Shown here in pieces: positions 26,533 to 34,294 of a DNA stretch of 64,000 bases. Every line of letters begins with the position of its first letter. Position 1 is the first letter of the stretch. Source of the DNA: Phycisphaerae bacterium (GTDB lineage Bacteria > Planctomycetota > Phycisphaerae > UBA1845 > Fen-1342); contig JAGNKU010000009.1 of NCBI GenBank assembly GCA_017999985.1, positions 124,001-188,000 of the forward strand, in the 5' to 3' direction. The translations under genes were made by a program, and so were the position numbers. Under the pieces are notes generated by a model, which was given only the letters and a program-made list of their open reading frames with translations, was not told the origin of the DNA and did not search any database.

Positions 26533-28851
26533 TCACGGCTTCTCACGTTCGAGCTTGCGGACCGGGGCGTACTCGAGGATCAGCGTCTTTTCGCCGTAGC
26601 CGACGAACTTTAAGCCCGCCCGCGTCTGCCCCGGCGCCGGCTTGATCCAGAGCACCTGCCCGACGCCATAGCGCTCGTGCCGCACCAGCGTGCCCGGGCC
26701 CCAACCGGCAAATGGCGAATTCGAGGTGGACGCAGGCTCACTCGGTTCCGGCGCGCGGCGCCGCGCGGCCGGCTCAGGCTCCCCGCGCAGATCATCATCC
26801 GGCGTCGCCCGCAGTCGCCGCTTCGGAACCAGCCGCGCCGCCTCCTCCGGCGACAGGTCGTCAACCAGCGGCACCAAACCGTCGATCTTCTGCCAGGCCG
26901 GACCGCCGCGCAGCGTCTGGAAGTCCTCGCGTATCAGATGGCCATCGTCGAGCTCGCGGAGAAACTGCGACGGCGGGCGCGGCATCGGCCGCCCGCGAAT
27001 CAGCCGCTCGTGGGCCATCGACAGGTGCAACCGTTCGCGGGCGCGCGTCACGCCGACGAAGCATAGACGCCGCTCTTCCTCGACGTCGGCGTGCATCCCG
27101 AGCGCGCGTTCATGCGGCAACAAGCCCTGCTCCAGTCCGGCCAGGAACACCACCGGGAACTCCAGGCCCTTCGCCGCGTGCAGCGTCATCAGCATCACGC
27201 AGCCGGCCTTTTCATCGACGGCGTCCTGGTCGCTGACCAGGCTGATGCGGTTGAGGAAGTCGGCGAGGTTCGCCTCCTCGACTTCCTTCTCGTAGCGAAT
27301 GGCCGCTGTCACCAGTTCCTGCACGTTGGCCAGCCGGTCTTCACCGCCGGTGTCCTGTTCCGCGCGCAGCGCCGCCTCGAGTCCGGACGCGGTGAGGACC
27401 AGGCTCACGGCTTCCGAGACAGGCAGTTGCAGCGCGGGCTGCAGGCGCGCGAGCAGGTCCACGAACGCGCGCACCTTTCGGGCGGCGCTCTGCAGCGCGG
27501 GCACCTGCTCGACTTCGCGCAGGATGTCCATCAGCGGTTGGCCCGTCTCGTTGGCGTGCGTCCGCAGACGGTCGAGCGACGTCTTGCCGATGCCACGGGC
27601 CGGCGTGTTGATGATGCGCAGCAGCGCGACCTCGTCCGCCGGGTTCACCAGCACGCGCAGGTACGCGAGCACGTCGCGGATCTCGCGCCGGTTGTAGAAC
27701 TCGACGCCGCGCGCGATCCGATACGGAATCGCACGGGCCCGCAACGCGTCCTCGAACCCGCGTGACACCGCGTTGATGCGGTAGAAGATCGCGAAATCGT
27801 TCCAGGGGCGGCCCTGCGCGTGCAGGTCCGCGATCGTCTGCGCGATCCGCTCCGCCTCGTCCTCGCCGCCGGTGAATTGCCAGACGCGCACCGGCTCGCC
27901 GGTCGCGTTCTGCGTCCACAACTCCTTGGCCTTGCGCTTGCGATTGCGGGCGATCAGCCGGTCGGCGGCCTGCAGGATCAGGCCGGTGGAGCGGTAGTTC
28001 TGCTCGAGTCGCACCACGCGCGCGGACGGGAAATCCCGCTCGAACTCGAGGATGTTGCGGAGGTCGGCCCCGCGCCAGGCGTAAATGCTCTGGTCCGGGT
28101 CGCCGGTCGCACAGATGTTGCCGTGATGCTGCGCCAGCGAACGCGCGATCAGATACTGGGCGTGGTTCGTGTCCTGGTACTCGTCGATGAGCAGGTACTG
28201 GAAGCGCACGCTCAGCCGCTCGGAAATGTCGGGCTGATCGCGCAGGACCACCGCCACGCGCAGCAGCAGATCATCGAAGTCGACCGCGTTGCGCTGCCCC
28301 AGGAGGCGCTCGTACGTCTCGTAGACCCGGGCCGTCAGATCGTCGTGGAACCCGCGACTGATCTCCGCGAGTTCCTTCGGTCGCAGGAGGCGCCCCTTCG
28401 CGTCGCTGATCTTCTGGCGCGCCTGGTCGGCGGTGAGCAGCGCTTCGCTGACTTGCTCGATCTGCAGCGCCTCCTTGACCACCCGCAGGGCGTCGTCCTC
28501 GTCGTAGATCGAGAAGCCCGGCGCAACGTTCGCGAGCGCGCCGAACTCGCGCAGCAGGCGCACGCCCAGCGCGTGAAACGTGTAAACCCACATCCCCTGC
28601 TTGACGCCCAGCGCCTCGATCCGCCGCTTCATCTCGTCCGCGGCCTTGTTGGTGAACGTGATGGCCAGGATGTTGCGGGACGGCACGCCGGTGTGCACGA
28701 GATACGCCGCCCGCCGGGTAATGACCCGCGTCTTGCCGCTGCCCGGGCCGGCGATGACGAGCAGCGGGCCGTCGCGGTGCGTCACGGCCTGCAACTGGGG
28801 CTCGTTCAGGTCGGCGAGCAGGGCCGCTGTTCGGGCGTCGTTCGGTCTCAT
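26533..28851 (-). CDS. pcrA: UvrD/PcrA-type DNA helicase
   Basis: 772 residues, the usual family length. The start at 28851 is chosen because the open frame further upstream encodes Arg-rich nonsense and GAGGG precedes this ATG. SF1A motifs in order: Q-motif LNEPQLQAVTH, Walker A AGPGSGKT, motif Ia ITFTNKAADEMKRR, motif II LLIDEYQDTNH, motif III GDPDQSIYAWRGAD, motif IV LEQNYRS, motif V/VI LMTLHAAKGLEFP and VGVTRARERL. The C-terminal Tudor-like tail (GTLVRHERYGVGQVL) is the PcrA RNA-polymerase-binding type. It unwinds 3'-5' in repair and removal of recombinase or stalled polymerase. Transcribed alone. Confidence 0.95.
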   Translation of the reverse strand: MRPNDARTAALLADLNEPQLQAVTHRDGPLLVIAGPGSGKTRVITRRAAYLVHTGVPSRNILAITFTNKAADEMKRRIEALGVKQGMWVYTFHALGVRLLREFGALANVAPGFSIYDEDDALRVVKEALQIEQVSEALLTADQARQKISDAKGRLLRPKELAEISRGFHDDLTARVYETYERLLGQRNAVDFDDLLLRVAVVLRDQPDISERLSVRFQYLLIDEYQDTNHAQYLIARSLAQHHGNICATGDPDQSIYAWRGADLRNILEFERDFPSARVVRLEQNYRSTGLILQAADRLIARNRKRKAKELWTQNATGEPVRVWQFTGGEDEAERIAQTIADLHAQGRPWNDFAIFYRINAVSRGFEDALRARAIPYRIARGVEFYNRREIRDVLAYLRVLVNPADEVALLRIINTPARGIGKTSLDRLRTHANETGQPLMDILREVEQVPALQSAARKVRAFVDLLARLQPALQLPVSEAVSLVLTASGLEAALRAEQDTGGEDRLANVQELVTAAIRYEKEVEEANLADFLNRISLVSDQDAVDEKAGCVMLMTLHAAKGLEFPVVFLAGLEQGLLPHERALGMHADVEEERRLCFVGVTRARERLHLSMAHERLIRGRPMPRPPSQFLRELDDGHLIREDFQTLRGGPAWQKIDGLVPLVDDLSPEEAARLVPKRRLRATPDDDLRGEPEPAARRRAPEPSEPASTSNSPFAGWGPGTLVRHERYGVGQVLWIKPAPGQTRAGLKFVGYGEKTLILEYAPVRKLEREKP

Positions 28852-29034
28852 GCCCTCATATACCCGGTACAGCGATTGGCGTCCATCCGGCGGGGGTGCC
28901 GGTCGCGAGGCGGCCTCGCACAGGGAGTGGAAGCGTGTTCGGCGGCTTCCCGGGTAAAGCCGTGCCGGGCGTCGCTGCCGATAGAGAGGACTGGATCGGC
29001 CGCTGTCCGCAGGCGGCCCAACAAGGAGCACAAC

Positions 29035-29100
29035 ATGTTCTGGATCGCATTCTTTGCCCTGCTCGCCGCGCTGTTCGGCGGCTTCATCAGTTTCGCGTAA
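29035..29100 (+). CDS. 21-residue membrane peptide
   Basis: MFWIAFFALLAALFGGFISFA, transcribed opposite to its neighbours. AAGGAGC lies 8 bases before the ATG. It is almost wholly a single hydrophobic helix with aromatic residues at the N side and a GG kink. It has no positive charge. The stable hairpin 29175-29209 follows downstream, consistent with a short independent transcript. Function unknown; small membrane peptides often regulate a membrane partner. Confidence 0.55.
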   Translation: MFWIAFFALLAALFGGFISFA

Positions 29101-29174
29101 CAACCTGTTGTCGTGCCGTCGTCTCGGCGTTGGCCGTGGCGACCACCCTCCGGACAGCTCTCCTCCCATGAATG

Positions 29175-29209
29175 GGGCCTGCTTTCGCACTGACCGCGAA
29201 AGCAGGCCC
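29175..29209. terminator. Perfect 14-bp stem between opposing genes
   Basis: GGGCCTGCTTTCGC (29175-29188), loop ACTGACC, GCGAAAGCAGGCCC (29196-29209), then GTTCTT. It stands between the end of the 21-residue peptide gene (plus) and the end of nrdJ (minus), so it can serve both directions; only the plus side has a partial T-run. Confidence 0.8.
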
Positions 29210-29245
29210 GTTCTTAGGGAGTCCAGCTCCGCACGTCGGAAGAGT

Positions 29246-32200
29246 TCAGCAGGCCGCCCAGCCGCAGGCCTGGTTCGAGCACTTCCGACAGCCTTCCTGC
29301 AACATCAACGGGCTGCCGCACTCGGGGCACATGACCTTGTAGTGCGTCGCCGCGTCGTGCCGATGCGTGACGGTACCCAGCACCGCCGTGATGTCCGAAG
29401 CCGTTAACGCGCGCCGCTCGCTCGCCGTTGCTGCCGCGACCGGCGCCGCTGCGGTCACGGTCGCCTCCGTCCAGACGGCCTGCTCGGCCACGTACTCGGT
29501 TGTCGCCTCCTCGAGCTCTGCAATCGCGAGGGCCGTCTCCAGCGCCTGGTACCCGTCTCCGTGGCCGTTCCCGCTGTTGCCATTGCCGCCGTGAATGGCT
29601 TGCGGCGGGGCCGCGCGGGTCGAGCGCTGTGCCGCGCGCGCGGCCAGCACGTCGATCGGCCGATCGACACTCAGCGGTGCCGCGCGGACGCCGGCTTTGG
29701 GCGCATTGCCGAGGTCGGGCGTCACCGGCCGATCCACCGGCGTGGTTTGCGGGTGATGCGGGGGCGGGTTCGGGTTATCGAGCTCGCGGAGGTCGATCTC
29801 GCCCAGCAGCAGGCTGCGGAGGCCGAAGCGCTCCTTGGCCCGCAGGTACTTCTTGATCGCGCAGGCCAGCCCGTCGGGCAGGGACATGATGCGGCCGCTG
29901 CGGGTCGGGATTTGCAGCGAAGAGCCGATGCCCTCCCACTGCTTGATCAGCGGGCGGATGCCGCCGCCGGCCCGCAGCCAGAGCGACGCCGTTCGGCAGA
30001 TGGCCTCGAGGTCGCTGTTGGCGACATCGCCGCCCTTGCCGAGCTGGGCGAAGATCTCGATCTCGCGGTTCGTGCACGGATCAACGGTGATCTTGACGTG
30101 CATGTTGCCGAAGGGCGTCATCTGGCGGATGCGCAGGCCGGACACGATCTCGGGCAGATCCATGGGCTCGATCGGCGGCGGCACGGCCAGCGGCTTGCCG
30201 GAATCGCTGGCTGCCGCCGGCGCGGGGGCCGGAGACGGCGCAGTGCGCACCGGGACGGTTGCCGGTTCGCGCGCCGCGGCGCTGGCGGACGGCGCCGCGC
30301 CCGTCGCATCTTCCTCCTCTGCGTTATCCTGGGCCGGCGCCGCATGGCCCGCACAATCCTCCTGCGGCTTGAGCGACATCGGCTGCTGGGCGCGGCACTG
30401 ATCGCGGTAGACCGTCACGCCTTTGCAGCGCAGGCCGTACGCCAGGCTGTAGATCTGCTCGACGTCCGCGCGTGTGGCGTCCTTCGGGAAGTTGATCGTC
30501 TTGCTGATCGACGAATCGCAGTGCCGCTGGAAACCGGCCTGCATGCGCATGTGCCATTCGGGCGTGATGTCGTGCGCGCAGACGAAGACGCGTTTCACGT
30601 CCTCCGGCACCTCGTCGATGTGGGCCAGCGTGCCTTCGCGCGCGATCCGCTCCAGCAGCGCATCGCTCAGGAACCCGCGCCGCTGCGCGACCTCGCGGAA
30701 CGTCCCATTCACCTCGACCAGCGGCTTGTCACCCTGCACCTGGCCGCGCAGCACGTTGCGAATGAACGCCAGCGAGAACATCGGCTCGATGCCGCCGGAG
30801 CAGTCCGCGATGATGCTGATCGTGCCGGTGGGCGCGACGGTCGTGACCGCGGCGTTGCGCATCACGCGGTTGTGCTGCATGTGCCAGATGCTGCCCTTCC
30901 AGTTCGGGAAGCAGCCGCGCTCGCGGGCGAGCTCCTCGCTGCAGCGATGGGCCTCGTCATTCAGGAACTTCATGAAACGCTCGCCCCAGGCGACACCCTC
31001 ATCGCTGTTGTACGCTACGCCCAGCTTGAACAGCGCGTCGGCGAAGCCCATGACGCCGAGGCCGATCTTGCGGTTATCGTGGCAGATCCGCTCGATTTCG
31101 GGCAGCGGATAGTTGTTCGCGTCGATGACGTTGTCCAGGAAGCGCGTCGCGACGTGGATGTCCGCGCGCATCGCGTCCCAGTCCACGTCCGCCTCGGGCG
31201 TGCACGCGCTGCGCACGTACTTGCCCAGGTTGATGCTGCCGAGGTTGCAGGCCTCGTACGGCAACAGCGGCTGCTCGCCGCAGGGGTTCGTCGCCTCGAT
31301 GCGCCCCAGCGCCGGCGTAGGGTTGTGCTCGTTGATGCGATCGATGAACACCACGCCCGGCTCGCCGGTCTGCCACGCGTTGTGGACGATGATGTTCCAG
31401 ATGTCGCGCTTCGTGTAGACGCGGTCGCGCAGTGCCTCGGGCAACGGGCCGGTCAGCCGCGGCGAGCGATAGTAAGTCTCGCGTGTGTTCGGCGGTACCG
31501 GCTCGACGCAGTCCACCTCGGTCAGGTCACGCACCGTGTACTGCCAGATCTCCACGTCGCGCGGGATCACGAAGGCCTTGCCGTTGCGCGGGTTGCGCAC
31601 GACGTGCGGCGAGTCGGCGTCCGCCAGGAACTCGTCCATCCAGGCGTCCGTCACCTTCACCGAGATGTTGTAGTTGGTGAACTGATTCAAATCCTGCTTC
31701 GCGTGCAGGAACTTCAGGATGTCGGGGTGATGGATGTACATCATCCCCATGTTCGCCCCGCGACGGAACGCACCCTGCTGGATCGCGTTCGTCGCCTCGC
31801 TGAAGGCGCGCCAGAAGCTGATCGGGCCGCTGGTCGTGCCGCCGCTGGACTTGATGAAGTCACCCGTCGGCCGCAGCTCGTCAAACGCGAAACCGGTCCC
31901 ACCACCGGCCTTCTGAATCAGCGCGGTGTGCTTGATGCTGTTGAAAATGTCCACGATGGAATCGCGGACCGGCAGCACGAAGCACGCCGACAGCATGCCC
32001 ATCTCGCGCCCCGCGTTCATCAGCGTGGGCGAGTTTGGCATGAAGCCGCCGCCAGTCATCAGCTTGTAGAAGCGGTCCTCCCAGCGGCGGCGGTCGATCT
32101 CCGTCGCGCCGTAGAGCGTCTCGACATTGGCGATGGTCCGCGCGACGCGGTGAAACAACTCGCCGGGCCCCTCCACGCAACGCCCGGACTCGTCCTTTTT

Positions 32201-32290
32201 GAGGTAACGGGCCTCGAGCACCTTGCGCGCATTTTCCGTCAGATCGGGCTCATCCATGAAGGGCGCATTGGCGCAGTCCACAACTGCCAT
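29246..32290 (-). CDS. nrdJ: Class II (adenosylcobalamin-dependent) ribonucleotide reductase
   Basis: 1014 residues. It reduces ribonucleotides to deoxyribonucleotides with a B12-generated thiyl radical. Visible: substrate-site Cys in LSACFVLP, the loop QKAGGGTGFAFDELRP, the NPCGEQPLLPYEACNLGSIN motif with the thiyl Cys, Asn and Glu of the finger loop, PTGTIS phosphate loop, and GVTVYRDQCR at the end of the barrel. A Pro/Ala/Ser-rich linker of about 75 residues (650-725) leads to a TSCPD domain (about 735-840: TVDPCTNREIEIF), then another flexible linker and a C-terminal zinc ribbon (CPECGSPLMLQEGCRKC, ending CGWAAC) carrying the redox cysteines. The leader is about 133 nt from a promoter module shared with the island. 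Confidence 0.95.
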   Translation of the reverse strand: MAVVDCANAPFMDEPDLTENARKVLEARYLKKDESGRCVEGPGELFHRVARTIANVETLYGATEIDRRRWEDRFYKLMTGGGFMPNSPTLMNAGREMGMLSACFVLPVRDSIVDIFNSIKHTALIQKAGGGTGFAFDELRPTGDFIKSSGGTTSGPISFWRAFSEATNAIQQGAFRRGANMGMMYIHHPDILKFLHAKQDLNQFTNYNISVKVTDAWMDEFLADADSPHVVRNPRNGKAFVIPRDVEIWQYTVRDLTEVDCVEPVPPNTRETYYRSPRLTGPLPEALRDRVYTKRDIWNIIVHNAWQTGEPGVVFIDRINEHNPTPALGRIEATNPCGEQPLLPYEACNLGSINLGKYVRSACTPEADVDWDAMRADIHVATRFLDNVIDANNYPLPEIERICHDNRKIGLGVMGFADALFKLGVAYNSDEGVAWGERFMKFLNDEAHRCSEELARERGCFPNWKGSIWHMQHNRVMRNAAVTTVAPTGTISIIADCSGGIEPMFSLAFIRNVLRGQVQGDKPLVEVNGTFREVAQRRGFLSDALLERIAREGTLAHIDEVPEDVKRVFVCAHDITPEWHMRMQAGFQRHCDSSISKTINFPKDATRADVEQIYSLAYGLRCKGVTVYRDQCRAQQPMSLKPQEDCAGHAAPAQDNAEEEDATGAAPSASAAAREPATVPVRTAPSPAPAPAAASDSGKPLAVPPPIEPMDLPEIVSGLRIRQMTPFGNMHVKITVDPCTNREIEIFAQLGKGGDVANSDLEAICRTASLWLRAGGGIRPLIKQWEGIGSSLQIPTRSGRIMSLPDGLACAIKKYLRAKERFGLRSLLLGEIDLRELDNPNPPPHHPQTTPVDRPVTPDLGNAPKAGVRAAPLSVDRPIDVLAARAAQRSTRAAPPQAIHGGNGNSGNGHGDGYQALETALAIAELEEATTEYVAEQAVWTEATVTAAAPVAAATASERRALTASDITAVLGTVTHRHDAATHYKVMCPECGSPLMLQEGCRKCSNQACGWAAC

Positions 32291-32407
32291 CCTAGAACTC
32301 CTGTTTCCGGGATGCGACGTTTATCTCTAGTGCCAATCAGGACCGACGTGCCGGCGAATGGAACAGCGACGCCGAATCGATGCCCCACCCAGGTCGGACC
32401 GAGATGG

Positions 32408-32605
32408 CCACATCTAGGGGGCAACCATTAATATAGCCCAAGATGTTGTGGCCGTCAAAGGCATTCGTGTTGAGAATTTGATTTCTCTTAAATCGAGTAT
32501 ATACAATGGGTTGTGGTTTTGTGTCGCCGAGACGCTACGGGCTGTGCAGAAGCGGCGACAACGCCGGTTTCTCATCACATTTCGCTAACATTACGCAAAC
32601 AAACC
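32408..32605 (-). repeat. Promoter module, nrdJ copy
   Basis: Inverted copy of 13808-14001. The 33-nt block lies at 32532-32564 (identical), the 69-nt block at 32408-32476 (one difference). The variable stretch between keeps its length and AT-richness but not its sequence. It fills most of the 380-bp gap between nrdJ and the zinc-ribbon gene; the remaining 32291-32407 is the nrdJ leader and 32606-32670 shows nothing. Confidence 0.85.
32430..32458 (-). promoter_or_regulatory. Sigma-70-type promoter of nrdJ
   Basis: Reading the minus strand: TTGACG (32458-32453), 17-bp spacer, TATATT (32435-32430), start expected near 32423. It lies within the imperfect stem CCAC/GTGG, ATCT/AGAT, GGG/CCC at 32408-32451. 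No B12 riboswitch box is seen in the leader. Confidence 0.75.
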
Positions 32606-32670
32606 GTCCCCCTCCCCACCCTGAAGAGTCCCAAGTCTCGGGCTCCAAAGGGCCTTCGCGTTCGAACGCC

Positions 32671-32871
32671 CTACTCGGGGAAGAGATCACCGCAGTCTTC
32701 GGTGTACCCGCAGTTCGGACACGTCACCTTGCACTGCCGCGCGGTCATGGCGGCTCCGCAGATCGGGCACCCGCCGGGCGGGCGGCGGACCGGCTCGACC
32801 GGCCTCTCAGGAGCCGGCTCTGGGCCGGGCTCCGGCGGCTTCTGTCCGTCCGGCGTCGCACTCGCGATCAT
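32671..32871 (-). CDS. Small zinc-ribbon protein
   Basis: 66 residues. Pro/Glu-rich N-terminal half (KPPEPGPEPAPERPVEPV) and a C-terminal Cys4 ribbon (CPICGAAMTARQCKVTCPNC, then GYTEDCGDLF). Its ATG overlaps the stop of the amidohydrolase gene (ATGA), so translation is coupled. Role unknown; the tight coupling suggests it acts with the amidohydrolase or is a general metal or RNA-binding helper. Confidence 0.75.
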   Translation of the reverse strand: MIASATPDGQKPPEPGPEPAPERPVEPVRRPPGGCPICGAAMTARQCKVTCPNCGYTEDCGDLFPE

Positions 32872-34058
32872 CGCTCCGTCTCCGCGTCGAGGGCCAGTTG
32901 GGTCAGCAGGGCTACCCCCAGCGGCAGCACAGCCTCGTCAATGTCGAAGAGGGCGTGGTGGTGCGGGTACTTGCACCCCTTGGCTTCGTTTCGCGCTCCG
33001 AGGAACAGAAACGCGCCCGGGACTTGCTGCAAATAGTAGGCAAAATCCTCGCCGCCACCTTGCGCGGGCAAGGTGAGTAACTGGTCTTCCGTGAACCCCA
33101 GTCGGCGAGCCGTCGCCAGTGCCCGTTCCACCGCCCCCGCATCGTTCACCAGGACGGGATAGCCCTCCTCGACTGTCGCCTCGGCCGTCGCGCCGTACGC
33201 GCCGGCGATCCCTTGGGCGAGCTCGCCGATCCGCCGGACGATTGTCGCCCGCGTCGCCATGTTCAACGTGCGCACGGTCCCGGCAAGTTCGGCGGTCTCA
33301 GGAATGATGTTGGTCGCCGACCCGGCCTGGACGCGGGTGACGGAAACGACCGCACTGTCGGTCATGGCAATGTTACGGCTGACGACCGTCTGGAGCGCGA
33401 CGACCAGTTGGGCCGCAACGACGACGGGATCGACGCACTGGTGGGGCATGGCCGCGTGGCCACCCCTGCCGCGGACGGTTATCCGCAGGGGGTTGGTGCT
33501 GGACATGAACGGGCCGACCCGCGTGCCCAGCGTCCCGAGCGGCATCTCCGACCAGACGTGTAGACCGAAAATGCGCTGCACGTCGGCGAGCACGCCACCC
33601 GCAACCAGCAACTCCGCTCCGCCACCGCCTTCCTCCGCCGGCTGGAAGATCAGCCGGACGGATTGGCGGAGGTCCGCCTTCCGCTCGGCGAGCATCCGTG
33701 CGACGCCGAGCAACATGGCCATATGGGCATCGTGCCCGCAGGCGTGCATGACGCCGGCGTTCTGCGACGTGTAAGCGGCCCCGGTCAGCTCGGTGATCGG
33801 CAGGCCGTCCATGTCGGCCCGGAGCGCAACGAATGGCCGGCCGGGCACGACAAGGTCGGCGCTCAGGCCGCAGGTGCCGCCGATACGCTCGCGCGGCTCG
33901 CAGCCCAGCTTGCGCAGCTCCTCCGCAATGAACGCGGCGGTCTGCTCCTCCTGTCCGCTCAGCTCGGGATGTGCATGAAAGTGTCGTCGCCACGCCGTGA
34001 GCTGCTCCGCAAGCTGCCCCGCAGCGGCCCGTGTGGTGGACGGAGAGTCGTCTCGCAT
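32868..34058 (-). CDS. M20D-family amidohydrolase
   Basis: 396 residues. The ATG at 34058 (MRDDSPSTTRAAAG) is chosen; the longer frame would read through the palindromic repeat at 34152. Two-domain M20 metallopeptidase: metal ligands in ACGHDAHMAML and the PAEEGGGGAE segment, a dimerisation domain (about 190-300, GRGGHAAMPHQCVDP), and the late ligand in YPHHHALFDIDE. The family (hippurate hydrolase, N-acyl amino acid amidohydrolase, IAA-amide hydrolase) removes acyl groups from amino acids in the cytoplasm. Coupled to the zinc-ribbon gene downstream. Confidence 0.9.
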   Translation of the reverse strand: MRDDSPSTTRAAAGQLAEQLTAWRRHFHAHPELSGQEEQTAAFIAEELRKLGCEPRERIGGTCGLSADLVVPGRPFVALRADMDGLPITELTGAAYTSQNAGVMHACGHDAHMAMLLGVARMLAERKADLRQSVRLIFQPAEEGGGGAELLVAGGVLADVQRIFGLHVWSEMPLGTLGTRVGPFMSSTNPLRITVRGRGGHAAMPHQCVDPVVVAAQLVVALQTVVSRNIAMTDSAVVSVTRVQAGSATNIIPETAELAGTVRTLNMATRATIVRRIGELAQGIAGAYGATAEATVEEGYPVLVNDAGAVERALATARRLGFTEDQLLTLPAQGGGEDFAYYLQQVPGAFLFLGARNEAKGCKYPHHHALFDIDEAVLPLGVALLTQLALDAETER

Positions 34059-34151
34059 GGTGCCGCTATCATAAGCGCGTCGCTGGCGAATGTCCGCGCG
34101 GCGCGGAGGAAGGCGGTGGCCACTGCGCTGCCTCAGAATTGCCCCCACCAC

Positions 34152-34207
34152 GGGTGGTGCGGGCGTCTTGCCCGTCCGCACGACGGGCGGGACGCCCGTA
34201 CCACCCC
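34152..34207. repeat. REP-like palindrome, copy 1
   Basis: A near-perfect inverted repeat with 25-bp arms. The left arm starts GGGTGGTGCGGGCGTCTTGC, the spacer is CGCAC, the right arm ends GACGCCCGTACCACCC. It lies in the 236-bp spacer between divergent genes (amidohydrolase minus, radical SAM plus). The same family occurs at 50302 and, truncated, inside the gene at 59503. Confidence 0.85.
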
Positions 34208-34294
34208 TCCAAGCGGTAACTTTCGAGGCGGCAGCACGCCGGCACTGCTCCAGAGCAGTGGCACGGCGACGGGTGCGCCGACACAATACCGTCC

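Noticed and set aside
26475-29190. Longer versions of the helicase and phosphatase genes
   Set aside because: The upstream extensions encode Arg-rich sequence and begin with poor start codons; the internal ATGs fit family lengths.
29561-32431. 956-residue open frame opposite nrdJ
   Set aside because: It is the GC-rich shadow of nrdJ; its composition (Arg, Val, Ala, Asp, His) and lack of domains show it is not coding.
32291-32460. Adenosylcobalamin riboswitch before nrdJ
   Set aside because: No B12 box or characteristic core is visible; the conserved segment is better explained as promoter DNA.
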